A DNA stretch of 45,570 nucleotides from positions 1 to 45,570 of the forward strand of contig CAIYUN010000001.1 of assembly GCA_903929355.1 (NCBI GenBank). Direction: 5' to 3'. The translations under genes and the position numbers were made by a program. Source of the stretch: an uncultured Opitutaceae bacterium (GTDB lineage: Bacteria > Verrucomicrobiota > Verrucomicrobiia > Opitutales > Opitutaceae). Shown one piece after another: positions 19,448 through 28,494 of this stretch. Below the pieces are notes generated by a model, which was not told the origin of the DNA, made no database searches, and saw only the letters and a list, made by a program, of their open reading frames with translations. Each line of letters begins with the position of its first letter. The first letter of the stretch is position 1.

Positions 19448-20536
19448 TCACCACGACCGGCTGTTGGTGGCGGACTGGTAGTAATCGGTCCCGGCCCCGA
19501 GAATCTCCAGCACAGGATCGGTGATCCGGCTCAGCTCGGCCCGGATCGCGGGTGAGAGCGGGGTTTGCGCGGAGCGGACGTTGGCCTCGAGCTGGGCGCG
19601 GTTGCGCGCGCCGACCAGCGTACAGGTGACCGCAGGGTTGCTGATCGCCCACGCCAGCGCCAGGTCGCCCAAGGGCAACCCGGCCCGGTCGGCCACGGTG
19701 CGCAACTGATTGAGCGCCGTCAGGGTTTCACCCTCGCAGCCGGGACCCTCGTGTCGCGAGCCGGGCCGGTCGCCGCGGAAATGGCGCGTGCGGACGCGGA
19801 TCGGGGGCAGCTCGTCGAATCCGGAGAACTTCCCGGAGAGCAGACCCTGCGCGAGCGAGAAATAGCCCAGCACCCCCAGTCCGGCCCGGGCGCAGGCCGG
19901 CAGCAGCTCGCGCTCGATGGCGCGGGCGAGGAGGTTGTAGGGCAGCTCATTCAACGCGAGCGGCACGCCCACGGCGAGGGCCTCCGCCAGTTGGGCGACG
20001 CCGAAATTGCTTATCCCGAGATGGCGGATCTTGCCCTCGCGGCGCAGCTCATCCATCGCGAGCAGCGCCTCGCCGATGGCTGGCGGCTGGGCGAGTCGCG
20101 CGGCGTCCTCGGTGTAATGCTTCAGCGAGTTGGCGTTGAGCGGCCAGTGGATCATGTAGATGTCCACATGGTCGGTCCCGAGACGCGCGAGGCTGGCCTC
20201 GCAATGGCGGCGCACATCGGCGCGGTAGCAATGGTCGGGCTGGATCTTGGTGCAGATGATCGCCGCGTCGCGCCGGCCCTTCAAAGCCGCGCCGAGCGCG
20301 AGCTCGCTGGCGCCGCTGTTGTAGCTCTCGGCCGTGTCGAAGAAATTGACCCCGAGGTCGAGGGCGCGGGCGATCACCTCGTCCACGTCGCGCTGGCTTT
20401 GGTCGCCCCAGTAGGCGCCGCCACCAAAGGAGAAACAACCCACGCCCAGGACCGGCAGCTTGAGCGCGGCGGTGCCGCAGGCGCGCACCGGAAACGGGGA
20501 CGGGGAGGAGGGGACGAGGGGGGGCGGGTTGGGCAC
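19448..20536 (-). CDS. Aldo/keto reductase
   Basis: A 362-residue (beta/alpha)8 barrel NAD(P)H oxidoreductase. The catalytic tetrad is visible: Asp and Tyr in NFFDTAESYNSG (about 67 and 72), Lys in AAIICTKIQP (about 97) and His in VDIYMIHWPLN (about 130). The sequence LGVGCFSFGGGAYWGDQSQ near the start is typical of the Tas/YajO-like subgroup. Its substrate is unknown. It begins with GTG (20536) 3 bases after the stop of the double-length UxaA-family gene, so it is probably translated with it and may act on a sugar-acid intermediate. A TTG at 20545 overlapping the uxaA stop is an alternative start. Confidence 0.9.
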   Translation of the reverse strand: MPNPPPLVPSSPSPFPVRACGTAALKLPVLGVGCFSFGGGAYWGDQSQRDVDEVIARALDLGVNFFDTAESYNSGASELALGAALKGRRDAAIICTKIQPDHCYRADVRRHCEASLARLGTDHVDIYMIHWPLNANSLKHYTEDAARLAQPPAIGEALLAMDELRREGKIRHLGISNFGVAQLAEALAVGVPLALNELPYNLLARAIERELLPACARAGLGVLGYFSLAQGLLSGKFSGFDELPPIRVRTRHFRGDRPGSRHEGPGCEGETLTALNQLRTVADRAGLPLGDLALAWAISNPAVTCTLVGARNRAQLEANVRSAQTPLSPAIRAELSRITDPVLEILGAGTDYYQSATNSRSW

Positions 20537-20541
20537 AGACC

Positions 20542-23268
20542 TCAAGTGGACACGCCGAGCAGCCCGCGGGAAAGCTGAAAATCCACAAAACCGCCCGCGT
20601 TGGCCGCCGGGAGAAACTCATTTTGCGCAGTCGCCAGCAGCAGGCCCAGCACCGCGGTTTCGTCGGCCGCGGGATCGCCCGTGAGCACCAGGTCCACATC
20701 CGCCGCCGCCGCGGCGGGTAACGCTCCGCCGGACGCAATCTGCACCACGGGCAGCAACGGGTGCCCCTGCTGGGGGGTGTCGCCGACGAGGCCGAGGAAC
20801 AGGTGCGCGCCGCAGCCGCCCAGGCCCGCGAGATTCTCCACCCAGTGGTCCGAATCGGTCGCCACCAAGTGCAGCCCTGGCACGGTGAACGGCTGGCCGT
20901 AGGCGAGGGTCGCATGCGGGGGGGTGGGGCCGAGGAGCGTCGCGCGAAACTCCGCCACCGCCAGCAACGGGTCGCCCTCCGGCAGCAGCACCGAACCGCC
21001 GGCGGCGAGGACGGTGCGGGCCACGCGGGCGAGCACGGCCGCGCCCTCCGCCGCCACCGGGGCGGCGCTGAGCAGGCCGACGGTGAGCGCGCCCAAATTG
21101 GCGGTGACGCGCGGCGCCGGCTTGAGGCCGGTCTGCGCGAACCACGCCGCGACCTTGGCCAGCGCGAGGTCAATCCCGCCGTCGAGCTGCACGCTGGCCC
21201 AGCCGAACCGGTCGAGCGGCAGGCCGGCGTGCTCGAACTGGCGGCGCATGGCGTCGTTGGGAATTTTTTCGCAGCCGTGCTCCAGCAGCAGCGCGGCCGC
21301 GACATTCGGGTGCGTGGCGTAGCCGCGGTAGGTGCGCTGTAGCAGCTGATACATGGACTCGCCGCCAAAGCCGCAGCCTTCCGTGTGCGTCAGCGTCACA
21401 AACCGGTCGAGCCCCAGCGAGGCGGCCAGCCCGTGCTCATTCATGCGGTCGCTGGCGAGGCGCGCGATCTGCGCCGAACACATGCTCGTGGGCAGCACCA
21501 GGCCGACCCGCTCGGTGCCAAAACGGGTTTCATTCTTAAACAGGTGAAGCGCGTTGACCCCAACGCGCTGGGGGGCGGACGCTGGCGGCGCGTTGGGGTC
21601 AACGCGTTCCACCTTGAGCGGCCGGCCGTCGGGCACGGCGCGCGCGCGGATTTCCGCCAGGTGGGAGCTGTCGGTCTGCCGCCAGTTGCGCCAGAGCGAG
21701 GCCTGGGAGTGGCCGGCGAGCTCGCCGCGCGATTTCTGCCCCGACGCGGTGGCGAGGAGCAGCTCGAACCCCTCGGCGGCGAGCGTCTCCATCGGCTCGC
21801 CATCGAGGTAGCGGCCCGCGTTGAGATCCATCTCATGGACGAGGAGCTGGTGCCGGCGCGTGGTGGTGGTGAGCTTGAGCGTGGGCACAAAGGGGAAATT
21901 CGTGATGGAGCCGTTGCCGGTGACAAAGAGAAACAGGTTGCACCCCGCCCCCACCTGACCGGCGATGCCCTCCAGGTCGTTGCCGGGGCTGTTCATGAAA
22001 TAAAACCCGGGCGCGGTCAGCGGATCGGCATAGTCAATGACGTGGTCCACCCGGGTGCGCGGGTCCTTTTTATGGACGGCGCCGAGGGATTTGAGGGTGA
22101 TGTTGTAGAGCCCGCGGTACTTGTTGCCGGCGGAGGGGTTGCTCTCGGGCGTGATGCCATGCCAGGACAGGCGGGTGCGAAACCGGTCAATCGCGCCGAG
22201 CAGCGCGCGGGCCGTGGCCAGGTCGCGCACATTTTTCATCATGTAGGACTCGGCTCCGGCCAGCTCATCGGTCTCACACAGCACGCCGATCCCGCCGTGG
22301 CGCACGACCTCGTGCACCATCGCGCCGGCGAGAGGGTTGCCGGAGACGCCGGAAAACGCGTCCGACCCGCCGCACTGCAAGGCCACCCGCAACGCACTGA
22401 GCGGCGCCGGCGTGCGCGCCTGGGCGGCCACCACCGGCAGCCAGCGGCGGACGACGGCCTCGCCCTCCGCGAGCGCCGCGGCCAGCCCGGAATGAACACT
22501 GAGAAAGGCGTGCGGCACGTCGGCGAGCGGATAACCGTGCGCTGTCATGAAATCGCGCAGGCGGGCGTTGGTGACCGGCTCGACGCCGTAGTCCACGGCG
22601 AGCACCGCGCCGACATTGGGATGCACCATGAAGCCCGCGAGGGCGCGCAGCACCTCGGCGGCGTTGTTGGGCTCGCCGGGGCCGCCGCCCTCGGTGTGCG
22701 CCACCGCCACGATGCCGTCGAGCGCCGGAAACAAGCGGGCCAGCATCTGCAGCCGCGCCGCCAGCTGGCGCGCCAGGCTGGCGGTGCGCGAGGTGGTGCC
22801 GAGGATCACGATATAGTTGCGGGTGCCGACCCCGCGCCGGCCCGGGCGCACGTAGCCGTCAAACGTGCGCGGCTTCGGCACCAATGCCACCGGCGGCGCG
22901 GCGGTGATGGTCGCCGGGTCGAGGACGAAGGGGACCAGATGGTCGGCAAAATTGGGCCGCGGCGGCAGAGCGAAATCGGGCCGGCGCACGGCCAGCGAGT
23001 CGAGCATGGACTGGTTGCAGACGTAATCACCCGGCGCGATGGGGGTGAGCGCGTGGCCAAACGGCAGGCCCCACGAGAGCAGCGCCTCCCCCGGCGCGAT
23101 GGGACGGACGGCGAAGCGATGCCCCTCGAGCACCGTATGGGGGAGCGGGCGCGGCGCGCCGTCGAGCCCGATCACCGTGCCGGCCGCCAGCTGGCGGATG
23201 GCGATCGCGACATTGTCCCCGGGCGCGGGCAGGCGGCCGGTGGCGTGGAGGGTGAGCGGCAGGGACAT
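20542..23268 (-). CDS. Double-length UxaA/GarD-family sugar-acid dehydratase (tandem fusion)
   Basis: UxaA-family enzymes dehydrate altronate or galactarate and are normally about 500 residues; this one is 908. The first part (1 to about 560) is a complete enzyme. It has an N-terminal SAF-like domain (to about 85), the middle domain with RPGRRGVGTRNYIVILGTTS and VAHTEGGG, and the C-terminal domain with LQCGGSDAFSGVSGNPL and GQVGAGCNLFLFVTGNG. The second part (about 590-908) repeats the middle domain (VGLVLPTSMCSAQIARLASD, LTHTEGCGFGGESM, THPNVAAALLLEHGCE) and a decayed C-terminal domain (LGGCGAHLFLGLVGDTP) without a CGGSD-type motif. A perfect DNA inverted repeat lies at the junction. Start ATG at 23268. 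It is divergent from kdgD, pointing to hexarate catabolism. Confidence 0.88.
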   Translation of the reverse strand: MSLPLTLHATGRLPAPGDNVAIAIRQLAAGTVIGLDGAPRPLPHTVLEGHRFAVRPIAPGEALLSWGLPFGHALTPIAPGDYVCNQSMLDSLAVRRPDFALPPRPNFADHLVPFVLDPATITAAPPVALVPKPRTFDGYVRPGRRGVGTRNYIVILGTTSRTASLARQLAARLQMLARLFPALDGIVAVAHTEGGGPGEPNNAAEVLRALAGFMVHPNVGAVLAVDYGVEPVTNARLRDFMTAHGYPLADVPHAFLSVHSGLAAALAEGEAVVRRWLPVVAAQARTPAPLSALRVALQCGGSDAFSGVSGNPLAGAMVHEVVRHGGIGVLCETDELAGAESYMMKNVRDLATARALLGAIDRFRTRLSWHGITPESNPSAGNKYRGLYNITLKSLGAVHKKDPRTRVDHVIDYADPLTAPGFYFMNSPGNDLEGIAGQVGAGCNLFLFVTGNGSITNFPFVPTLKLTTTTRRHQLLVHEMDLNAGRYLDGEPMETLAAEGFELLLATASGQKSRGELAGHSQASLWRNWRQTDSSHLAEIRARAVPDGRPLKVERVDPNAPPASAPQRVGVNALHLFKNETRFGTERVGLVLPTSMCSAQIARLASDRMNEHGLAASLGLDRFVTLTHTEGCGFGGESMYQLLQRTYRGYATHPNVAAALLLEHGCEKIPNDAMRRQFEHAGLPLDRFGWASVQLDGGIDLALAKVAAWFAQTGLKPAPRVTANLGALTVGLLSAAPVAAEGAAVLARVARTVLAAGGSVLLPEGDPLLAVAEFRATLLGPTPPHATLAYGQPFTVPGLHLVATDSDHWVENLAGLGGCGAHLFLGLVGDTPQQGHPLLPVVQIASGGALPAAAAADVDLVLTGDPAADETAVLGLLLATAQNEFLPAANAGGFVDFQLSRGLLGVST
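21550..21608. repeat. Perfect 18-bp inverted repeat at the junction of the UxaA-family fusion
   Basis: CGCGTTGACCCCAACGCG and its exact reverse complement CGCGTTGGGGTCAACGCG lie about 21 bases apart inside the coding region, exactly between the two enzyme copies (encoding RVDPNA and RVGVNA with a PPASAPQ linker). Each arm is itself a hairpin with an ACCC/GGGT loop. The same hairpin design (CTGCGGCG-ACCC-CGCCGCAG) occurs in the noncoding stretch at 31243-31262. Confidence 0.85.
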
Positions 23269-23399
23269 CGGTCCAACGTAGCCGGAAGGCGGCAATAGTC
23301 AGGAAAATAATCCGGTGCGCCCGCGCTTGCCCTGCCCCGGCCGGGATTTCTCCGGCTTTCCTGGCTTCCCTCCATGAATTGCAGTGTCTTCCGGGGGCA

Positions 23400-23545
23400 T
23401 CTCCGCCGCCGGGCTCACTCTCGTCCCTCTGGCTCCGTCTCCGCGTTCTCCGCGACCTTCGGGTAAAACCTTCCGAACTGATTGCCTCTTGGCACTTGTT
23501 CCTTGTCACTTGTTACTTTCCCCTTCCCGCTTTCCCCCTCCCTCC
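23400..23545. repeat. Word-like repeat cluster upstream of kdgD
   Basis: The 277-base gap between the divergent uxaA-like and kdgD genes has no gene. It carries low-complexity word repeats: CTCCGTCTCCGCGTTCTCCGCGACC and then CACTTGTTCCTTGTCACTTGTTAC (about 23490-23515). The reading frame of kdgD stays open through it, but the translation is not conserved-looking, so I start kdgD at the ATG at 23546. Confidence 0.55.
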
Positions 23546-24457
23546 ATGACCCCCCCGGAACTGAAACAAACCATCTCGGCCGGACTGCTCTCCTTCCCCG
23601 TCACCGACTTCGACGCGGCCGGCGATTTCCGGCCCGCCACCTACACGCGCCGCCTGGAATGGCTGATGCCCTACGGGGCCAGCGCGCTCTTCGCCGCCGG
23701 CGGCACCGGCGAATTCTTCTCGCTCACCCCCCAGGACTACGGCTCGGTGATCCGCACCGCCGTGGACACCTGCCGGGGCGGCGTGCCGATCATCGCCGGG
23801 ACCGGCGGACCGACCCGCCAGGCCATCGCCTACGCGCAGGAGGCGGAGAAAATCGGCGCCCAGGGTATCCTGCTGCTGCCGCATTACCTCACCGAAGCCG
23901 GGCAGGAGGGGCTGGCCGCGCATGTCGAGGCGGTCTGCCGCTCGGTGCAATTCGGCGTCATCATCTACAACCGCGGCGTCTGCCGGCTGACCGCCGCCAC
24001 CCTGGCGCAACTGGCCGACCGCTGCCCGAACCTGATCGGCTACAAGGACGGGCTCGGCGAGATCGAGCTGATGGTCTCGATCCGGCGGAAACTCGGCGAC
24101 CGTTTCGCCTACCTCGGCGGCCTGCCGACCGCCGAGGTGTATGCCGCCGCCTACAAGGCCTTGGGCGTGCCGGTGTATTCGTCGGCGGTGTTCAATTTTA
24201 TTCCGAAGACGGCGATGGAGTTTTACCACGCCGTGGCGGCGAACGACCAGGCGACGATGAACCGTCTGCTGGACCAGTTCTTTCTCCCCTTGCTGGAGAT
24301 TCGCAACCGCAAGCCGGGCTATGCCGTGAGCATCGTCAAGGCCGGCGCGCGGCTGGCCGGCCACGACGCCGGCCCGGTCCGCCCGCCGTTGGTGGATTTG
24401 ACCGCCGAAGAGGGCGCGCGACTGGCGGAGCTCATGCGGGCGCTGGGGCCGCAATGA
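23546..24457 (+). CDS. kdgD: 5-dehydro-4-deoxyglucarate dehydratase
   Basis: The 303-residue class I aldolase-like enzyme converts 5-dehydro-4-deoxy-D-glucarate to 2,5-dioxopentanoate with loss of water and CO2, the step after glucarate dehydratase. It follows the DapA/KdgD pattern. The substrate loop [13 protein letters not shown] is near residue 51-63, IIAGTGG follows, and [12 protein letters not shown] carries the catalytic tyrosine. The Schiff-base lysine is in [14 protein letters not shown], and the C-terminal [10 protein letters not shown] is also present. The GEFFSL and YNRG spellings favour KdgD over DapA. Length is normal. It heads a rightward sugar-acid group with the MFS transporter 31 bases downstream. 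Confidence 0.93.
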   Translation: MTPPELKQTISAGLLSFPVTDFDAAGDFRPATYTRRLEWLMPYGASALFAAGGTGEFFSLTPQDYGSVIRTAVDTCRGGVPIIAGTGGPTRQAIAYAQEAEKIGAQGILLLPHYLTEAGQEGLAAHVEAVCRSVQFGVIIYNRGVCRLTAATLAQLADRCPNLIGYKDGLGEIELMVSIRRKLGDRFAYLGGLPTAEVYAAAYKALGVPVYSSAVFNFIPKTAMEFYHAVAANDQATMNRLLDQFFLPLLEIRNRKPGYAVSIVKAGARLAGHDAGPVRPPLVDLTAEEGARLAELMRALGPQ

Positions 24458-24488
24458 GGTCATTGCCGGCCATGAGCTCCTGCGCCGC

Positions 24489-25826
24489 ATGAACGCCGTG
24501 GAAAAAGCGGCAAACCACCGCCCCACCCGGGTGAGGTATCTCATCCTCGCCTTCCTCTTCGTGGTCACGGCTCTGACCTACGCCGACCGGCAGACGCTCA
24601 CCATCGTCCAGAAGCAGGTGTCGGGAAAGTTCGGCTTCGATCCGGTGGTGATGGGTTACCTGATCTCGGCATTTTCCTGGGCCTATGCGGCGGCGCAAAT
24701 CCCGGGCGGGTGGCTGCTCGACCGGTTTGGGGCCAAACGGGTATATGGCTGGAGCATTGCGCTGTTCTCGTTTTTCACCCTGTTGCAGGGCCTCGTCGGG
24801 CTGCTCAACGCCTCCGCCGCGGTGATCGTGGTCATGTTCGGCCTGCGGTTTCTGCTCGGGCTGGCGGAGGCGCCAACGTTTCCGGCCAACAGCCGCATCG
24901 TGGCGACTTGGTTTCCCACGGCGGAGCGCGGCTTGGCCGCCGCGATCTTCAACTCGGCGCAATACGCCTCCACGGTGATGTTTGTCCCGGTCATGGGCTG
25001 GGTCGCGCAGTCATTTGGCTGGCCGCAGGTGTTCTGGTTCATGGGTGCGCTGGGCATCATCCTGGCCCTGCTCTGGCCACGGGTGGGGCAGGGGCCGCGC
25101 ACGCATCCGCTCGCCAACGCCGCGGAGGTCGCGGAGATCGAACGGGGCGGCGGCTTGCCGGATCTGGACGTGGCGGCCAAGAACGGGGGCGCGGGGATCC
25201 GCTGGTCGGCGGTGGGCGAACTGCTCCAAAGCCCCATGCTGCTCGGCATCTATCTCGGCCAGTACTGCATCAATGTGCTGTCCACTTTTTTCCTGCTCTG
25301 GCTGCCGATCTATTTCGTGCAGGCGCGCGGGCTGACCACCCTGGAGGCCGGGAAGGCCGTGGTGGGACCGGCGCTGTGCGGGTTGGCGGGCGGGGTGTGG
25401 GGGGGGGTCATCTCGGACGGGCTGCTCCGGCGGGGCTGTTCGCTGACCGTGGCGCGCAAGTTCCCCATTGTCGGCGGCCTGCTGCTCTCGGCGTGCCTGA
25501 TTGGGTGCAATTATGTGCAATCCGAGCGGGCCGTGATCACGCTGCTGTGTTTCGCCTATTTCGGCAAAGGAGTGGGCTCGCTCGGCTGGTCGGTGGTGGC
25601 CGACGCGTCGCCCAAGGAGATCATCGGCCTGAGCGGCGGGCTGTTCAACATGTTCGGCAACGTCGCCGGCATCACGACCTCGATTGTCCTGGGCTACAGC
25701 ATCAAATACAGCGGCGCCTACAATGGCGCGCTCTGGTTTGTGACCGCGCACGCGGTGATCGGGGTGGTCAGTTTCCTGTTCGTCGTCGGGGAGATCAAGC
25801 GCGTCGAGCTGCGAAAAAAAACCTGA
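24489..25826 (+). CDS. MFS transporter, anion:cation symporter family (glucarate/galactarate type)
   Basis: A 445-residue, 12-helix inner-membrane protein. The N-terminus LTYADRQTLTIVQKQV, the loop GWLLDRFGAKRVYG between helices 2 and 3, and GLAEAPTFPANSRIVATWFP are characteristic of the anion:cation symporter group that includes GudP, GarP and ExuT. Gene position between 5-dehydro-4-deoxyglucarate dehydratase and glucarate dehydratase supports import of D-glucarate or galactarate with protons. Substrate is inference; galactonate or hexuronate carriers look similar. Starts at the ATG at 24489. Confidence 0.9.
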   Translation: MNAVEKAANHRPTRVRYLILAFLFVVTALTYADRQTLTIVQKQVSGKFGFDPVVMGYLISAFSWAYAAAQIPGGWLLDRFGAKRVYGWSIALFSFFTLLQGLVGLLNASAAVIVVMFGLRFLLGLAEAPTFPANSRIVATWFPTAERGLAAAIFNSAQYASTVMFVPVMGWVAQSFGWPQVFWFMGALGIILALLWPRVGQGPRTHPLANAAEVAEIERGGGLPDLDVAAKNGGAGIRWSAVGELLQSPMLLGIYLGQYCINVLSTFFLLWLPIYFVQARGLTTLEAGKAVVGPALCGLAGGVWGGVISDGLLRRGCSLTVARKFPIVGGLLLSACLIGCNYVQSERAVITLLCFAYFGKGVGSLGWSVVADASPKEIIGLSGGLFNMFGNVAGITTSIVLGYSIKYSGAYNGALWFVTAHAVIGVVSFLFVVGEIKRVELRKKT

Positions 25827-25841
25827 ACGGAGTTTCAACCA

Positions 25842-26095
25842 CGGATGGACGCGGATGAACACGGATCAATTCAGAAGCCATGAAGCCATGAATCGGAGTT
25901 TTAACACGGAGGACGCGGTGCGCACGGAGGGGGGGGACGAAGAGGACCATTGCCAGAACGTTTATCCGGGTTGATCCGTGGCACCGTAGTTCCGATTCCC
26001 GAGTTTGATCCGCCGCCCCAACCAAGCACCCTCCTGCACCAAGGCTCCAGAAGGCACGCCAGGCACCAAGAGCCAAGAGCCAGAAACCAGGAACC
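25842..26095. repeat. Word-like repeat cluster with a 10-bp foldback
   Basis: The 285-base gap after the MFS gene has no convincing gene. It carries CCACGGATGGACGCGGATGAACACGGAT repeats, GAAGCCATGAAGCCATGAA, and CCAAGAGCCAAGAGCCAGAAACC. A perfect inverted repeat CACGGATCAA (25860-25869) / TTGATCCGTG (25971-25980) encloses 101 bases. Such words recur in the other long gaps of this window. Confidence 0.65.
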
Positions 26096-26111
26096 ATCCC
26101 CCTTTCCTCGG

Positions 26112-26750
26112 ATGAAAAAACTAATTTCCTATTACCAACAACTTTTTTTGGACCACAAAAACTGGCTGCTGGTTGCCGTCGGCTGGTTTGCGCTCGGCGG
26201 CTGCTTTGGCGCCGTCGTAGGCGTGTTGTGGCCCGATCAGGTGATGGGTTTCATCAAGGGACTGGCGGAAAAATATGCGCATACGCCTCCCGCCGGATTC
26301 TCCGCCGCCCTGTGGCTTTTTCTGCACAATTTTCTGTCTGCCGCCCTGTGCATGCTGCTCGGCGTGGTCGTGGGGTTGGCACCGGTGTTCGAAATGGTGG
26401 CCAATGGCTTTGCCATTTTCAGCGTCATGGTCATCGCGCTGCATGGCGGCCACCACGGCGTTGGCTTTTCCCTGCTCTTCCTGGTGGTGGCGATATTGCC
26501 CCACGGCATCATCGAATTACCGACCACCATCCTAGCCGCGGCGATTGGGCTGAAAATCGGCTGGGCCTGGCTCAGCCCCTCCGCCGAGGGCAGGCGGCTG
26601 CAGGTTTTGAAAACCAATTTTATCGCCGGCCTGTGCGCCCTGCCGGGGATCGCCTCGCTCTTGTTCGCCGCCGCTTTGATCGAGGCCTTTGTGACTCCCT
26701 GCCTTATCCATCTCGTCATCGGCCCCAGCCCCCTGCACGTCGGGCCGTAA
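26112..26750 (+). CDS. SpoIIM-like multi-pass membrane protein
   Basis: The 212-residue protein (MKKLISYYQQLFLDHKNWLL) has about five hydrophobic segments and matches the SpoIIM/DUF95 family. Typical stretches are LFLHNFLSAALCMLLGVVVGLAP, FEMVANGFAIFSVM and LPHGIIELPTTILAAAIG, where the PHGIxE motif is the family hallmark. In endospore formers SpoIIM takes part in engulfment peptidoglycan remodelling. In non-sporulating bacteria the role of this widespread family is unknown, so spore function should not be inferred here. It sits between the glucarate transporter and glucarate dehydratase on the same strand, with repeat-filled gaps on both sides. Confidence 0.85.
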   Translation: MKKLISYYQQLFLDHKNWLLVAVGWFALGGCFGAVVGVLWPDQVMGFIKGLAEKYAHTPPAGFSAALWLFLHNFLSAALCMLLGVVVGLAPVFEMVANGFAIFSVMVIALHGGHHGVGFSLLFLVVAILPHGIIELPTTILAAAIGLKIGWAWLSPSAEGRRLQVLKTNFIAGLCALPGIASLLFAAALIEAFVTPCLIHLVIGPSPLHVGP

Positions 26751-26770
26751 TCCTTCGACGCCCTAAAGGG

Positions 26771-26794
26771 GTTGAATCATGCTTGGAAGCATGA
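26771..26794. repeat. Imperfect inverted repeat upstream of gudD
   Basis: GAATCATGCTT and AAGCATGAATC face each other across GG (one mismatch), 20 bases after the spoIIM-like stop. It could be a weak terminator stem or a binding site; no T-tract follows. Confidence 0.45.
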
Positions 26795-26934
26795 ATCCGC
26801 CCCCTTCGTTCTCGTCCCTTGTCTCGCCAAAGCCTTGGCGACGGCGGGTCTTTCTCTGTATCTTTCTTTTCTCCCTCCCCCTCCTCTCCTTCTCTGTGTC
26901 CTCTGAGCCCTCCGTGTTAAAAAATCCGCCCTCC

Positions 26935-28287
26935 ATGACTCTGCCCCTCGCCGATCCAGCCACCCCCGTGGTCACCTCCCTGCGCGTGATCCCCGTGGCG
27001 GGGCATGACAGCATGCTGCTCAACCTGAGCGGCGCCCATGGGCCGTTTTTCACCCGCAATGTCGTGCTGCTGACCGACAGCGCCGGTCACACCGGCGCCG
27101 GCGAGGTGCCCGGCGGAGAGCGCATCCGGCAGACGATCGAGGACGCGCGGCCGCTGGTGGTCGGGCAGCCCGTCGGGGCCTGCCACGCGATCGTCAAAGC
27201 GGTGCAGGAACAGTTTGGTGACCGCGATGCCGGCGGCCGCGGCCTGCAGACGTTCGACCTGCGCACGACCATTCACGCCGCCACCGCCATCGAGGCGGCG
27301 CTGCTCGACCTCCTCGGACAGCACCGGGGAGTGGCGGTCGCGGACTTGCTCGGCGCGGGGCGGCAGCGCGACTCGGTCGCGGTGCTGGGTTATCTCTTTT
27401 ACATCGGCGACCGCCATAAGACCAACCTGCCCTACGAAAGTCCTCCGCCTGCCGCGGCGGCCGCTGACTGGCTGCGCGTGCGCCACGAGGAGGCGATGAC
27501 GCCGGAGGCCATCGTGCGGCTGGCCGAGGCCGCCCACGCACGGTATGGCTTCAACGACTTCAAGCTCAAGGGCGGGGTGTGGTCAGGCGACCGGGAGATG
27601 GAGGCCGTCGCGGCGCTGGCGGCGCGTTTTCCCCAGGCGCGCATCACGCTCGACCCCAACGGCGCCTGGTCGCTCGACGAGGCGGTGCGCCTGTGCCGGG
27701 GCCAGGGGCATCTGCTGGCCTATGCCGAAGATCCGTGCGGGGCGGAAAACGGACGGAACGGACGGGAGGTCATGGCGGATTTCCGCCGCGCCACCGGGTT
27801 GCCCACGGCGACCAACATGGTGGCGACCGACTGGCCGCAGTTGGAGGACGCCCTGCGGCTGCAGGCCGTGGACATCCCCCTCGCGGACCCGCATTTCTGG
27901 ACGATGGAGGGCTCGGTGCAGGTCGCGCAACGATGCCAGGCACACGGCCTGACGTGGGGTTCACATTCCAACAACCACTTTGACCTCTCACTCGCCATGT
28001 TCACCCACGTCGCCGCCGCCGCGCCCGGCCGGGTGACCGCCATTGACACCCACTGGATCTGGCAGGACGGCCAGCGGCTGACGAAAGAACCGCTCGTGAT
28101 CAAACATGGCAGCCTGCGCGTGCCCGAACGTCCGGGCCTCGGGATCGAGATTGATCACGCGCAGCTCGAAAAGGCGCACGACCTCTATCTTCGGCATGGG
28201 TTGGGCGCCCGCGATGATGCCGCCGCGATGCAGTTTCTGATCCCGGGCTGGAAGTTCGACCCCAAGCGCCCCTGCCTCGTCCGCTGA
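26935..28287 (+). CDS. gudD: Glucarate dehydratase (enolase superfamily)
   Basis: A 450-residue enolase-superfamily enzyme that dehydrates D-glucarate (and L-idarate) to 5-dehydro-4-deoxyglucarate. Seen: the N-terminal capping domain with [21 protein letters not shown] and GEVPGG, then the barrel with the KxK base motif in [10 protein letters not shown] (about 210-212). Metal ligands follow in LDPNGAWS and YAEDPCG, then TNMVATDW, and the His base in [16 protein letters not shown] (about 343). The FFTRN and SNNHFD spellings are specific for GudD. Length equals E. coli GudD (446). The frame is open upstream with a signal-peptide-like leader, but that part is encoded by word repeats, so I start at the ATG at 26935. 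Confidence 0.95.
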   Translation: MTLPLADPATPVVTSLRVIPVAGHDSMLLNLSGAHGPFFTRNVVLLTDSAGHTGAGEVPGGERIRQTIEDARPLVVGQPVGACHAIVKAVQEQFGDRDAGGRGLQTFDLRTTIHAATAIEAALLDLLGQHRGVAVADLLGAGRQRDSVAVLGYLFYIGDRHKTNLPYESPPPAAAAADWLRVRHEEAMTPEAIVRLAEAAHARYGFNDFKLKGGVWSGDREMEAVAALAARFPQARITLDPNGAWSLDEAVRLCRGQGHLLAYAEDPCGAENGRNGREVMADFRRATGLPTATNMVATDWPQLEDALRLQAVDIPLADPHFWTMEGSVQVAQRCQAHGLTWGSHSNNHFDLSLAMFTHVAAAAPGRVTAIDTHWIWQDGQRLTKEPLVIKHGSLRVPERPGLGIEIDHAQLEKAHDLYLRHGLGARDDAAAMQFLIPGWKFDPKRPCLVR

Positions 28288-28314
28288 GGCTGATTCATCC
28301 TAGATTCAGTCATT

Positions 28315-28494
28315 GGCCACAGAGCAGCCACAGAGGGAAGATCTGAGGTCACAGAGAAATCCATCGGAAGGTGAGAAAGTTTTGATGTCACTCACCGGGT
28401 GCGATGCTTACCGTCACTCTGGATTATTTAAGGGGTTTGCTCCGTGAACTCTATGGCTGGGCTCTGTGTTCTCTGTGCAACCCTTCTGCGCTTT
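28315..28494. repeat. Word-like repeat cluster with a 9-bp foldback
   Basis: The 207-base gap between gudD and the convergent membrane-protein gene has no gene. It holds CACAGAG words in both orientations: CACAGAGCAGCCACAGAGG and TCACAGAGAA on the left, GGCTCTGTGTTCTCTGTGC on the right. The pair CACAGAGAA (28350-28358) / TTCTCTGTG (28469-28477) is perfect and encloses 110 bases. Confidence 0.65.

Noticed and set aside
21385-23298. 637-codon open frame on the plus strand
   Set aside because: Antisense to the UxaA-family gene, with His/Arg/Gly-rich translation and no domain.
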